From CAVRIA01 sp963721115 (lineage in GTDB: Bacteria > Desulfobacterota > Binatia > HRBIN30 > CADEER01), in contig CAVRIA010000024.1 in assembly GCA_963721115.1 (NCBI GenBank), forward strand, positions 36,646 through 100,645: a DNA stretch of 64,000 nt, written 5' to 3'. Numbering within the stretch: position 1 is the first letter of the stretch; every line of letters begins with the position of its first letter. Below are positions 55,151 to 64,000 of this stretch, piece after piece. The position numbers and the translations under genes are program-made. The notes under the pieces are model-generated. The model was not told where the DNA came from and ran no database searches. It worked only from the letters and a program-made list of their open reading frames with translations.

Positions 55151-57604
55151 ATGTCGTCGCCAAGTCGCAAGCGACGCTGGCTGCTGGGTGGCGTCGCGTT
55201 GGCCATCATGGTCGCGCTCGGCGTCGGCGGCTATCTGCTGCGGCGGCGCGAGTCGCCGCCCGCTGCGCTGCTCGAGCAGGTTCCCGCGCCCCTTCCCACT
55301 CCCGCGGCCGAGGCCGAGCCTGCCTTCGCAAGCTGGATGCGCTTCGAGCCCGAGCAGGTCCGGGCGCAGCAGGCGGCCCGCTCCTTCTACGTCGACGCCA
55401 TGCTCGGCCACCAGGTGTTTCGCTTTCCGCCCCGCAACCTTCCGCCGCAGATCGCTCGGCAGCTGCTGTTGGACGACGACAAGCTGTTGCTGTCCTCGGG
55501 GCGCCGCCTGTGGAGCCGCGAGCTGCGCCATCAGCCCGGCATGGTCGGTGAGTTCTGCTACCTCCACTCCACGTACTGCCTCCCGCGTCTCTTCGAAGTC
55601 AGCTTCTCGATCGACGGCACTCCCGCCGTCATCTACGACAATCAGTACTGGGTCGAGCGCTACCCCAGCCATACCCGGGTCCACTACGAGCTCGGGCCGG
55701 TATCCATCGACGAGAACAAGTTCATCACCTGGGACGACCGTGCGGCGGCGGTGTACGAGGTCCGCTCGAGCGACGGACAGGCACATGCCGTGACACTCGA
55801 GGCCTTCGCTCCCTATCCCACCGTCCCCGCCGGCAGCGGCCGTCCCGGCTTCCCGCTGCTCGGCTCGGGAAACTTGCAGGGAATCCCCCTCTATCTCTAC
55901 CTGGATGCACCGGGATTTCGGCGTCTCGACGCACATGGTGTCTATGTGCAACGCACCCTGCAGGTCGCGCCCGACAAAGCGGCCGCCGCCGTCACCGCCT
56001 CGCTCGCCTACCGCTTCGACAACGAAAAGCGAGCCGTTCCACCTCTACCGCTCGGCGACGATGCCGTCGAGCGCCAGGTGCGCGAGTACAACCGGTGGTT
56101 CGCGGATAACGTCCCCTACTTCGATGCCTCGGACACCGCCTACAAGAAGATGTGGTACTACCGATGGTGGGTCGTTCGGTTCAACCTCGTCGAGGCGAAT
56201 TCCCCCGATCTCTCGGGCTACGCCTTCTACGAGGGCAAGCTCGGCTTCGACAACGAGATCGGCTTCGCCGTGCCCGTTCAGATGAAGGAGCTCACCTACC
56301 TGCGCGACCCCGCCTACGCGCTGTCTCAGGCCGAGAACAGCTACCGCAATCTCGCCCCCAACGGTGCCGTCGTCGATCCGCCCGGCAGCCCTTATTGGGG
56401 CGAGACGTACTCACAGTGGATCGGCATGGCGGTGGCGGAGCTCAACCGCATCCATCCCCTTCCCGCCGACGCCCTGCGCCGCCTCCTGACGGGCATGGCC
56501 TCCGACGTACGCGCCTGGCTCGACGCGTATGACCAGGACGGGGACTCCCTGCCGGAGCGCGATCGGCCCCGCGTCACGGGATACGACCTCGACATTCTCT
56601 CCTACTGGTTCTTCAACGGGAAGATGCTCGACCCCACTTCTCCGCCGATCGCCCTCGAGCGCGTCGACTTCGCCAGTTTCGTCTTCGCCAACGCCGCCGC
56701 GGTGGCGGAGCTGGCGGCGGCGGTCGGCAACCAGGCACTGGCGGACGAGTTCTCGGCACGAGCGGAGCGGATCCGACAGGCGACGCTGGCCGAGCTCTGG
56801 GATGACCAGGATGGATTCTTCTACCCGCAGCGCGCCCGGGACGACCAGCGCATCCCGATTCGGGAGCTGCACGGCTTCTTCCCCTTCACCACGCTCCTCG
56901 CCCCCGATCAGCCGCGCTACACGGCCGCCCTGGCAAAGCTGGTCGATCCGGCAGAGTTCTGGGCGCGCTTTCCGCCGGTGATCACCAGCCTGCAAGAGTA
57001 CCGGAAATGGACCTGGGAGATGGACGGCCTGACGCGCAACATCGCTCCCCACCCGATCAGCATGGGGGCGCGCACGATCATCCAGGCGATGAAGCACTAC
57101 CACCACCATCCGATCACGGCCGAGCACTTCATGCACCTGATGAGCCGTTACAACGCGCTCGTCTACCCCGGCGTGAACCCCGGCGACCCCCTTTGGCGGC
57201 CCAACGTGCACGAGTACTACTCGAAGTGGGAGCCGCACTCGATCTCGGCCCTGCCCAAACCCTCCGACATCTCACACGACTTTCACTCGATGTACTGCTC
57301 GCTCATCGTCGAGGGGGCCGTCGGTCTCACCCCACGAACCGACGACAAGATCGAGCTCCAGCCGCTGGCGCAGGATTGGTCGTATTTCGCCCTCGACAGG
57401 TTGCGCGTGCGCGGCCGGAACCTGACCATCGTTTGGGACAAACCGGACGGGAAGGTGCGGTACGACGGCTATCCGGAGGGGTTCTCTCTCTACCTCGACG
57501 GCGTGCACGCGTTCACGCGCGCCTCGCTCGACCACGTCATCTACGATCCGGCGACGGGCGATCTGCAGGTCGTGAACGCGGTAACACCGGCCGCCGCGCG
57601 CTGA
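55151..57604 (+). CDS. membrane-anchored MGH1/GH63-like (trehalase-fold) glycosidase
   Basis: 817 residues. A polybasic start and one membrane helix (about 10-28) anchor it facing the periplasm, followed by a Pro/Ala linker. The body has an N-terminal beta domain and an (alpha/alpha)6 barrel: KMWYYRWWVVRFNLVEA, EGKLGFDNEIGFAVP, PYWGETYSQWIGMAV, DALDxDGDSLPERD-type acidic loops, TWEMDGLTRNIAPHP and SMYCSLIVEGAVGL. Catalytic acids are not certain. It may trim an alpha-glucan or exopolysaccharide. No ribosome site is obvious at ATG 55151. Confidence 0.78.
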   Translation: MSSPSRKRRWLLGGVALAIMVALGVGGYLLRRRESPPAALLEQVPAPLPTPAAEAEPAFASWMRFEPEQVRAQQAARSFYVDAMLGHQVFRFPPRNLPPQIARQLLLDDDKLLLSSGRRLWSRELRHQPGMVGEFCYLHSTYCLPRLFEVSFSIDGTPAVIYDNQYWVERYPSHTRVHYELGPVSIDENKFITWDDRAAAVYEVRSSDGQAHAVTLEAFAPYPTVPAGSGRPGFPLLGSGNLQGIPLYLYLDAPGFRRLDAHGVYVQRTLQVAPDKAAAAVTASLAYRFDNEKRAVPPLPLGDDAVERQVREYNRWFADNVPYFDASDTAYKKMWYYRWWVVRFNLVEANSPDLSGYAFYEGKLGFDNEIGFAVPVQMKELTYLRDPAYALSQAENSYRNLAPNGAVVDPPGSPYWGETYSQWIGMAVAELNRIHPLPADALRRLLTGMASDVRAWLDAYDQDGDSLPERDRPRVTGYDLDILSYWFFNGKMLDPTSPPIALERVDFASFVFANAAAVAELAAAVGNQALADEFSARAERIRQATLAELWDDQDGFFYPQRARDDQRIPIRELHGFFPFTTLLAPDQPRYTAALAKLVDPAEFWARFPPVITSLQEYRKWTWEMDGLTRNIAPHPISMGARTIIQAMKHYHHHPITAEHFMHLMSRYNALVYPGVNPGDPLWRPNVHEYYSKWEPHSISALPKPSDISHDFHSMYCSLIVEGAVGLTPRTDDKIELQPLAQDWSYFALDRLRVRGRNLTIVWDKPDGKVRYDGYPEGFSLYLDGVHAFTRASLDHVIYDPATGDLQVVNAVTPAAAR

Positions 57605-57689
57605 GCGCGTTCCCGGTTTTCGGTAACTTCCCGGCCCTGATCGTCCTGTTCAGGGAAGCCTTCCGCGGCGGCGCCCGGCCTCAACGGCT

Positions 57690-57734
57690 CCGCGGCGGGC
57701 ACTGTCTTGCGCCGTTCGCCGGTGCCCGCCGCGG
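57690..57734. terminator. inverted repeat between convergent glycosidase and hppA genes
   Basis: CCGCGGCGGGCAC and GTGCCCGCCGCGG form 13 perfect pairs with a 19-base loop. It sits 85 bases after the glycosidase stop and 10 bases after the hppA stop, so it can serve as a two-way terminator, although no T-tract flanks it. Confidence 0.5.
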
Positions 57735-57744
57735 GTCTTGATGC

Positions 57745-59802
57745 TCAGCGGATCAGCGGCGCAATCACCAGCGCGACCACGGACATCAGCTTGATGAGGA
57801 TGTTGAGGGACGGCCCGGCGGTGTCCTTGAAGGGATCACCGACGGTATCTCCCACGACCGCCGCCTTGTGGGCGTCGGATCCCTTGCCCCCGAACTGTCC
57901 TCCTTCGATGTGCTTCTTGGCGTTGTCCCATGCGCCACCGGCATTGGCCATGAAAATCGCCAGCAGCACGCCGGAAGCCGTGACCCCGGCGAGCATGCCG
58001 CCCAAGGCGTGCTTGTCGAGCAAGCCGACCACCACCGGGGTGATCACGGCCATCAATCCGGGCAGCACCATGCGCTTGATTGCCGCGGCGGTGGCAATGT
58101 CGACGCAGCGCGCGTAGTCGGCGCGCGCCGTGCCTTCCATCAGACCCGCGATCGTACGGAACTGGCGGCGGACCTCCTCGATCATGTCGTACGCCGCCTC
58201 GCCCACGGCCCGCATGGCCATGGCGCTGAAGAGGAACGGCAGCATGGCCCCGACGAAGAGGCCCGCCGTAACGAAGGGGTCGGTGACGTCGATCGACTTG
58301 ATTCCGGCGGAGGCCTGAAAGGCCGCGAACAGCGCCAGGGCGGTCAGCGCCGCCGAGCCGATGGCGAAGCCCTTGCCGATCGCGGCCGTCGTGTTGCCGA
58401 CCGCGTCCAGCTTGTCGGTGCGCTCGCGCACCTCCTTGCCGAGCTTGCTCATCTCCGCGATGCCGCCGGCATTGTCGGCGATGGGGCCGTAGGCGTCGAC
58501 CGCCAGCTGGATGCCGATGGTCGAGAGCATGCCGAGGGCCGACATGGCGATTCCGTACAGGCCCGCGAAGTAGAAGGCGAGGACGATCGCCGCGGCGAGG
58601 AACAGTACTGGCAGCGCGGTGGACAGCATTCCCAGGCCGAGACCGCCGATGATGTTGGTGGCCGCCCCGGTAAGGGACTGCTCGGCGATACGCCGCACCG
58701 GAGCCCGCGCTTCGGACGTATAGTACTCCGTGATCATCCCGATTGCCGTGCCCGCGATCAGTCCAACGACGGTGGCGAAGAAGATGCCGCTCGCGGTCAG
58801 TGTGTGGAGGGTTCCGGTGATGTTGGTCACGGGCGCAACGGACGACGGGAGAAGCATCTTGATCACCGGGTACGTGAAGATGAGCATCAGGACTCCGGCA
58901 CCGATGGTGCCGATGTTGAGGGCCTGCTGGGGGTTGCCGCCCTCCTCGGTGCGGACGACGAAGGTGCCGGCGATCGACACCAGGATCCCCACACTGGCCA
59001 GCACCAGCGGCAGGAGGATCAGATTGGCGTTGTCGTAGGCGACGCCGAGAACCATGGCGCCGATGATCGACCCAACGTAGCTCTCGAACAGATCGGCACC
59101 CATGCCCGCGACGTCGCCGACGTTGTCGCCGACGTTGTCGGCGATGACCGCCGGGTTGCGGGGATCGTCCTCCGGAATTCCCGCCTCGACCTTGCCCACC
59201 AGGTCGGCTCCCACGTCGGCCGCCTTGGTGTAGATCCCTCCCCCCACCCTGGCGAACAGGGCGATCGACGATGCGCCCAGGGAGAATCCCGTCAACACGT
59301 TCAGCAGCTTGGTCATCTCCGTCATGTCGTCGGCGCCGAAGATGCCGCGGTAGAAGAGAAACAGGACGCTGAGGCCGGCCACGCCGAGGCCGGCGACGGC
59401 CATTCCCATCACCGTGCCGCCGGAGAACGCCACCTTCAGCGCGCTGACCAGGCTGGTGCGCGCGGCGTTGGTCGTGCGGACGTTGGCCTGTGTGGCGACC
59501 CGCATGCCGACGAAGCCGGCCAGCGCCGAGCAGCCCGCGCCGACGACGAACGAGAAGGCGATGAGCCACGAGGACTCCTCCTCAATCGCGCCGGAGACCG
59601 CGAGCAGAAAGGCGACGACCGCGACGAAGATCACCAGAACGCGATACTCGCGCGTCAGAAAGGCCATGGCGCCTTCCTGGATACTGTTGGCAATCTCCTT
59701 CATCTCGTCGGTTCCGGGGTCCTGGAAAGAGACCCACTGTGCCTTGCGATAGGCAAAATACAGCGCTGCGGCCCCCGCGAAGGGGATGAGGTAACTCAGC
59801 AT
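57745..59802 (-). CDS. hppA: membrane-bound pyrophosphatase (ion-translocating)
   Basis: 685 residues, about 16 membrane helices. Active-site motifs: GGGIYTKAADVGADLVGKVE, DDPRNPAVIADNVGDNVGD, GPIADNAGGIAEM and the C-terminal DTVGDPFKDTAGPSLNILIK. The GNTTAAIGKGF segment has Ala where K+-independent enzymes have Lys, so K+-dependent by known rule; proton or sodium pumping is not settled. Hydrolyses PPi to build ion gradient. AAGGAGATCG precedes ATG 59802. Confidence 0.95.
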   Translation of the reverse strand: MLSYLIPFAGAAALYFAYRKAQWVSFQDPGTDEMKEIANSIQEGAMAFLTREYRVLVIFVAVVAFLLAVSGAIEEESSWLIAFSFVVGAGCSALAGFVGMRVATQANVRTTNAARTSLVSALKVAFSGGTVMGMAVAGLGVAGLSVLFLFYRGIFGADDMTEMTKLLNVLTGFSLGASSIALFARVGGGIYTKAADVGADLVGKVEAGIPEDDPRNPAVIADNVGDNVGDVAGMGADLFESYVGSIIGAMVLGVAYDNANLILLPLVLASVGILVSIAGTFVVRTEEGGNPQQALNIGTIGAGVLMLIFTYPVIKMLLPSSVAPVTNITGTLHTLTASGIFFATVVGLIAGTAIGMITEYYTSEARAPVRRIAEQSLTGAATNIIGGLGLGMLSTALPVLFLAAAIVLAFYFAGLYGIAMSALGMLSTIGIQLAVDAYGPIADNAGGIAEMSKLGKEVRERTDKLDAVGNTTAAIGKGFAIGSAALTALALFAAFQASAGIKSIDVTDPFVTAGLFVGAMLPFLFSAMAMRAVGEAAYDMIEEVRRQFRTIAGLMEGTARADYARCVDIATAAAIKRMVLPGLMAVITPVVVGLLDKHALGGMLAGVTASGVLLAIFMANAGGAWDNAKKHIEGGQFGGKGSDAHKAAVVGDTVGDPFKDTAGPSLNILIKLMSVVALVIAPLIR

Positions 59803-60223
59803 CTTCGTCGATCTCCTTTGCTCTTCGTCAGTCGGGACGTTTCGAAGTTTGGCAGGCCTCGAGGAGCACCACCGGAAGATTCCGGCTTCCTTTCCGCCGT
59901 CGCGCCCAGAGACTGCAACCGCGCCTCCTTCCGGCGGAGGCCCCAACGATCGGGGGTGGTATTGCCAAAAACCGCTGCGAAACTCAATCGGTGCGGACGC
60001 CCGCGCTGGCCTTCTCCCAGAAAAGTGGCCCGCCCTTCTGCCGGCCGTCCGAACCCGAATTGGCCGCCGCGCTTCCCGCCGCCGTGCAGAAAAGCGGAAA
60101 AGCGGCGACCACGGACCAGGCTTTTGCCGCTTGACCCTTGCGGTTGAGGCATTTTTGTGGAATTAGGTAAGCACGGTGCTGCCCCGTAAATCTTGAACTG
60201 AGGCAGGAAGGAGGGTAACCGGA
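59803..60223. other. 421-base divergent gap between hppA and the small lipoprotein gene
   Basis: No coding frame of quality. A TTGACC at 60131 followed by a T-rich stretch is a possible -35 region for the lipoprotein gene, but no good -10 is at the right distance. AGGAAGGAGGG at 60204-60214 is its ribosome site. Confidence 0.5.
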
Positions 60224-60481
60224 ATGAAGGCTTCAAACAGTGGAATCGTGGCGGGTGCTCTGGGATTGTTCCTGATCGCCGGCGTCTCGAGCGGCTGCGC
60301 CGCCAAGAAGGCGGAAATCGACCCCGCCCAGATGGCGCGCATCGAGGCGGCCGCCAACAAGGCGGAAGCGGCGGCCAACAAGGCGGAAGCGGCGGCGCGC
60401 AGCGCCTCCGAGGCCGCCCAGCGTGCAGACGCGTCGGCGCAGAAGGCTGAGGCCATCTTCGCCAAGTCCATGCACAAGTAA
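60224..60481 (+). CDS. small alanine-zipper (Lpp-like) lipoprotein
   Basis: 85 residues. A Sec/Lpp signal with lipobox VSSGC near residue 25, then an Ala-rich coiled coil with near-exact seven-residue repeats (AAANKAEAAANKAEAAA) and closing Lys, typical of Lpp/Braun-type outer membrane lipoproteins that form a trimeric helix. The C-terminal HK could link to peptidoglycan; unproven. Strong AGGAAGGAGGG before the ATG and a very strong terminator after it mark an abundant single-gene transcript. Confidence 0.88.
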   Translation: MKASNSGIVAGALGLFLIAGVSSGCAAKKAEIDPAQMARIEAAANKAEAAANKAEAAARSASEAAQRADASAQKAEAIFAKSMHK

Positions 60482-60505
60482 GACATCGTCCTTCCTAGAC
60501 GGCAC

Positions 60506-60546
60506 GAGAAAGAGAAGGCGGCTTCGAGAGCCGCCTTCTCTTTCTC
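60506..60546 (+). terminator. strong hairpin terminator after the small lipoprotein gene
   Basis: An 18-pair perfect stem closes a five-base loop (TCGAG). The 3' arm ends in TTCTCTTTCTC, giving a pyrimidine-rich tail. It begins 25 bases after the stop. Confidence 0.9.
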
Positions 60547-60646
60547 GGTGGCCCCGCTCGATGAACCGGCGGTTTGCCCTGTCGGCTTCGCTTCTCCTTT
60601 CCCGGCGTCTCGCCCTCAAGGACAAGTGGCGGCCTGTGAGATCGCG

Positions 60647-61684
60647 TCATCCGGCGGCGGGTGCGAACGTCACCAGGGTCTTGACCGACGACTTGTCAAG
60701 CGCTGCCGTGCGATAGGCCTCGGCGGCTCGCGCCAACGGAAAGCGATGCGTAACGACGTGCTCCGGGCTGACCACGCCCGCCGCCACGAGTTCCAGGGCT
60801 CGTCGCGTATCGATGGGCCCGCACGAGTAGCTCGGAATCAGGCGTAACTCGCGGAAGTAGTAGTCGAACGTCGGCAGCGCCAGCGATGTCCCCGGCTCGG
60901 TTCCCATGAACTGCACCACGGTTCCACCGCGAGCCGCGCAGGCCAGCCCCTGCTCGAGAGCCGCTACCGTCGCCGGACCGGCGATCACGACCTCGGCGCC
61001 CTCGCCTGCGGTGAGCTCCGACACGCGATCGACCAGGTCTTCCGTGTCCGCGTCGATGATCGCATCGGCCCCCAGGCGCTTCGCCATTCGGCACCGTTCG
61101 GCGATCAGATCGGCTGCGAGAATCTGGCGCGCGCCGTAGTGGCGGGCCAGCAGGACGTGCATTTGTCCCATGACCCCGAGGCCGATGATCAGGACCGACG
61201 CGCCCTCGACCGGGCCGGCCCTGCGCAGCGATTTCACGACGCAAGCCAGGGGCTCGATCAGCGCGCCGGCCTCGTCGGAGACGTCGTCCGGTAGGGCCAA
61301 GGTGTCACCGGCCAGGTTGATGGCGGGAACGCGATAGTACTCCGCCATACCGCCGGGGACGATGTTCGACGTGCGCCAGGTGTCGCACTGGACGAACTCA
61401 CCGCGCGCACAGCGACTGCATTCGAAGCAGGGGGCGTGATGATGGACGAAGACGCGATCGCCGGGGCGAAAGTCGCGCACCCCCGCCCCGACCTCGACGA
61501 TCTCCCCCACCGGCTCGTGCCCGAACACCAGGGGTGCCTTCTTGCGAATGTACCAGGGGACGACGTCGCCGGAGCAGATGCCGCAAGCGCGCGCCCGAAC
61601 CAGTGCCTCGCCCGGACCGATCCGCGGCACCGGCTCCTCCTCGATTCGCACGTCGAGAAAGTCGTAGAGCCGCGCGACCTTCAT
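60647..61684 (-). CDS. zinc-dependent medium-chain dehydrogenase (copy 1)
   Basis: 345 residues. ACGICSGD at the catalytic zinc, GHEPVGEI, the structural-zinc loop CFECSRCARGEFVQC, Rossmann IIGLGVMGQMHVLLA. An alcohol/sorbitol-dehydrogenase-type MDR; substrate unknown. Its ATG overlaps the stop of the upstream MDR gene (ATGA), so the two form a coupled pair that may act on successive or paired substrates. Confidence 0.9.
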   Translation of the reverse strand: MKVARLYDFLDVRIEEEPVPRIGPGEALVRARACGICSGDVVPWYIRKKAPLVFGHEPVGEIVEVGAGVRDFRPGDRVFVHHHAPCFECSRCARGEFVQCDTWRTSNIVPGGMAEYYRVPAINLAGDTLALPDDVSDEAGALIEPLACVVKSLRRAGPVEGASVLIIGLGVMGQMHVLLARHYGARQILAADLIAERCRMAKRLGADAIIDADTEDLVDRVSELTAGEGAEVVIAGPATVAALEQGLACAARGGTVVQFMGTEPGTSLALPTFDYYFRELRLIPSYSCGPIDTRRALELVAAGVVSPEHVVTHRFPLARAAEAYRTAALDKSSVKTLVTFAPAAG

Positions 61685-62764
61685 GTCGCGTTGGGAATGA
61701 TCGCGAACTTGGCGCCGTCGCCGCGCAGATGGCGACGCAGAGCTTCGGCGAGCCCTTCGAGGGGGTACTCGGCCGCCACCAGGGCGTGGCCGCCGAACTC
61801 ACCCGTGCTCAGCATCTCATGGGCCGCCCGGACGTCGCGCGGGGTGAAGTGAAACGGGCTCACGACCCGTACCTGGTCGTAGTGCAACCGGCCGGCGTCA
61901 AAGCGGGCAAACGTACCGCTCGGACAGCCTCCGAACAGAACCACCTGACCGCCGCGCCGCGCCAATCCCGGGGCGACCTCCCAGACGTCGACCTGGCCCG
62001 TGCACTCGACGACCAGATCCGCCCCTCGCCCGTCGGTCAGCTCGAGGATCGGTTCGAGAGCCGCCTGCGCATCGTCGACCACCAGGGCGATCGCCCCCAG
62101 AGCGCGCACGTGCTCGGCTCGCCTCTCGCTCCGCGCCACGACCACGACCCGCGGTACACCGCGACCGCGAAGGACCATCGCGTGGAGCAGCGCGATGGCC
62201 CCGGCCCCGAGCAGGACCACGGTGTCGTCCGGCAGTACCCGAACGTGGGACAGCCCGTGCAGAACACAGGCGAGCGGCTCCAGGAGAGCTGCCTCGGCAT
62301 ACGAGAGAAAACCCGGCTTGTGGTACAAGTTCGTGTTCACGATGGAGGCGGGCAGCTTGATGTACTCGGCATACGCGCCAAGAACCATCGTGTCCATGAC
62401 CTGCCCACAGAGGTTCTCCTCCTGTCGAGCGCAATGATAACAGGCCCCGCACGGCGCCGTCGGTGCCGCCATGATGGAGTCCCCTTCGCGGAAACCGCGG
62501 ACGTGCGAGCCCACTGCCGCAAGCTGTCCGGCGAACTCGTGCCCAAAGGGCGTCGGGATCGGGAAACTTCGGGTGGCCGCGGAGAAACATCTTGAGGTCG
62601 GTACCGCACGTCAAGGCTGCCTGGATGCGGACCACGACACCGTCCGGATCGGGCGTCGGCAGCGGCAGATCGCACAGCTCGATCTGGCCAGGCCGGAGCA
62701 GCACGTGCCCCCGCATCGCCGATCCATTGCCCGGCGCGGCGCAGGTCAACTCCGTGTGCGACAT
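61681..62764 (-). CDS. zinc-dependent medium-chain dehydrogenase (copy 2), frameshifted
   Basis: The N-terminal frame from 62764 gives RGHVLLRPGQIELCDLPLPTP and ALTCGTDLKMFLRGHPKFP. At about 62560 it slips; the other frame goes on with IPTPFGHEFAGQLAAVG and the structural-zinc loop CGACYHCARQEENLC, then LLGAGAIALLHAMV and ends at 61681. One extra base in TTTCCCGATCCCG explains it; the repaired protein is about 360 residues. CGTD/GHE catalytic zinc ligands are then intact. Overlaps copy 1 by four bases. Confidence 0.88.
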
Positions 62765-62876
62765 TCACCACCCGTATCGGGCCGCCGAAACCGTGTCAAT
62801 CAAGCCCCGCAGAGCCCGGACGCGACACCGCGACGAGCCATCCGGCATCGCTCTCCCGGGCTGCCGTTCGCCGCCT

Positions 62877-63371
62877 TTATCCGCGCGGGAACTTCTCGCT
62901 CAGCCGGCGGTGGACGATCGGCGGAACCAGGTTGGCGACATCGCCGCCCAAGCTGGCGACTTCTTTCACCAGCCGCGACGCGGTGTAGAAGTACTCCTCG
63001 CTGGCCGTCATGAAGAAGGTCTCGACACGCGGATTCAAGTGGCGGTTCATGAGCGCCATCTGGAACTCGTACTCGAAGTCGGAGACCGCCCGCAGCCCGC
63101 GGATGACCGCCTTGGCGCCCACCCGGTCGCAATAGTCGACCAGGAGGCCCTGGAACGTGTCGACCGTCACGTCCTCCGCCACATCCGTCAGCGCCTCGCC
63201 GATCATCGCCACACGCTCGTCCGCCGTGAACAGGGCTGCGTCCTTGGCCGGATTGTAGGCCACCGCGACCACCACCTCGCCGAAGATGGCGAGCGCCCGG
63301 CGGACGATGTTGAGATGTCCGTTGGTAATGGGATCGAAGGATCCCGCGTACACGGCCTTTCCGGTCACCAC
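62877..63371 (-). CDS. coaD: phosphopantetheine adenylyltransferase
   Basis: 164 residues. AGSFDPITNGHLNIVRRA is the nucleotidyl-transferase HxGH-type motif (here NGHL), then VIRGLRAVSDFEYEFQMALMN and ASEEYFYTASRLVKEVA, all typical of CoaD. It makes dephospho-CoA from ATP and 4'-phosphopantetheine. GTG start (a second GTG follows at once). Next to rsmD, a common pairing in bacteria, with a 12-base gap. Confidence 0.96.
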   Translation of the reverse strand: MVTGKAVYAGSFDPITNGHLNIVRRALAIFGEVVVAVAYNPAKDAALFTADERVAMIGEALTDVAEDVTVDTFQGLLVDYCDRVGAKAVIRGLRAVSDFEYEFQMALMNRHLNPRVETFFMTASEEYFYTASRLVKEVASLGGDVANLVPPIVHRRLSEKFPRG

Positions 63372-63383
63372 AGTACCATCCGG

Positions 63384-63950
63384 TCACTCGATTTCCGCCA
63401 CCACGAACAGAGCCAGGCTCGTCTTCCCATAGAGCCGGTTCTGCGTCAAACGAAGCGCCCCGTACTCCTCCCCCAGCGCTTCGTCCGCGTGTCGCTCCGC
63501 CACGACCCACGCCCGGCTCTTCAGAAGGTCTCGCTCGCCCAGGCGGCTCAGACACTGCTCGAGCAAACCGTGCTTGTAGGGAGGGTCGAGCAGCACTCCG
63601 TCGAAACGGGCTCGTGCGGCTTTCAGATCCTGCAGGGCGCGATCCGCCGGCACCCCGAGAACCCGCGCCCGCGCCGAGAATCCGCACATCGCCAGGTTCG
63701 CCTCCAGGATCCGGCGCGCCGCCCGGTCTCGCTCGACGAAGAACGCCCGTTCCGCGCCGCGGCTGAGAGCCTCGATCCCCAGCGCCCCCGTTCCCGCGAA
63801 GAGATCGAGCACTTCGGCGCCGCGCAGATCGAAGCGGCTCGCCAGCATGCTGAACAAGGCCTCCTTGACGCGGTCGGCCGTCGGGCGGGTGCTCATTCCG
63901 CTCAATGTCTTGAGCCGGCGTCCCTTGGCGCTCCCGGTGATGACCCGCAC
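63384..63950 (-). CDS. rsmD: 16S rRNA (guanine(966)-N2)-methyltransferase RsmD
   Basis: 188 residues from GTG 63950. VITGSAKGRRLKTLSG, RPTADRVKEALFSML, DLFAGTGALGIEALSRGA (AdoMet loop) and the catalytic DPPY in VLLDPPYKHGLLEQCL. It methylates G966 in the 30S head. Lies just upstream of coaD in the same direction. Only 50 bases remain before the window end; they show no start of another gene. Confidence 0.95.
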   Translation of the reverse strand: MRVITGSAKGRRLKTLSGMSTRPTADRVKEALFSMLASRFDLRGAEVLDLFAGTGALGIEALSRGAERAFFVERDRAARRILEANLAMCGFSARARVLGVPADRALQDLKAARARFDGVLLDPPYKHGLLEQCLSRLGERDLLKSRAWVVAERHADEALGEEYGALRLTQNRLYGKTSLALFVVAEIE

Positions 63951-64000
63951 GTGCTGGTCCTGTCCGCGCAGCGCCCCGCACGCCGCGAGTGCCCTAGCCT

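Overview
This is a GC-rich stretch of bacterial chromosome, densely packed with short operons and no phage, IS element, tRNA, rRNA or CRISPR array that I could see. The organism is Gram-negative (LolB/Lpp-style small lipoproteins, SppA, a GspC-like protein, LipA/LipB). The mix of long Ser/Thr kinases, NtrC-type sigma-54 activators, a rubrerythrin/DUF3501/Fur cluster, an ethylmalonyl-CoA-mutase-type B12 enzyme and F420-hydrogenase-beta-like protein suggests a deltaproteobacterial-grade lineage (for example Binatota/Desulfobacterota relatives). That placement is an inference from gene content. Gene order is mostly unlike textbook genomes: rsmH is outside any dcw cluster, nuoI is outside a nuo operon, phoU-phoB-phoR lacks pst genes.

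Layout. 1-1.5 kb: end of an FG-GAP secreted protein and a frameshifted DUF72 gene. 1.6-7.8 kb: two tandem, overlapping, membrane-anchored Ser/Thr kinases of the same unusual architecture, converging on pspA; pspA has a good sigma-54 promoter and is divergent from a sigma-54 response regulator, so this reads as an envelope-stress island. 7.8-11.5 kb: DUF427, SppA, sulfotransferase. 11.6-20.2 kb: phosphate/polyphosphate island, with phoU-phoB-phoR leftward and Ppx/GppA, two thymidylate-kinase-like proteins, CYTH-CHAD and SixA rightward. 20.4-27.9 kb: a conserved unknown, a 4-fold beta-flower protein, cupin, GlgC (frameshifted), rsmH, rsmI, AmrS, Gfo/Idh oxidoreductase. 28-35.6 kb: acyl-CoA metabolism (Ecm/MeaA mutase, 3-hydroxyacyl-CoA dehydrogenase, SCP2-type thiolase, two SDRs) and trmB.

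35.6-43.3 kb is a leftward run: GST, Bfd-like ferredoxin, then rubrerythrin-DUF3501-Fur-LON domain protein under a recognisable promoter with an AT-rich palindromic operator, then NuoI, a small membrane protein, a rhodanese-ThiF sulfur-carrier activator, a MoaD-like sulfur carrier and a frameshifted transketolase. 43.4-46.3 kb is a lipoate block (E2 acyltransferase, LipB, LipA). 46.4-54.9 kb holds rnhB, a GspC-like protein, an FrhB-like protein followed by a PAS-histidine-kinase-fragment-receiver protein, uvrC, an AI-2E family permease, a cupredoxin-like protein and a PuuD-like membrane protein. 55-64 kb holds a large membrane-anchored glycosidase, HppA pyrophosphatase, an alanine-zipper lipoprotein with a strong terminator, two zinc dehydrogenases (one frameshifted), coaD and rsmD.

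Five otherwise recognisable genes carry a single-nucleotide frameshift (DUF72, GlgC, transketolase, FrhB-like, zinc dehydrogenase). They look more like assembly indels at GC runs than decay, and one of them creates a false 778-residue fusion. Two short cysteine-rich peptides with matching C-termini, near 10.2 kb and 14.7 kb, are not explained by any family I know.
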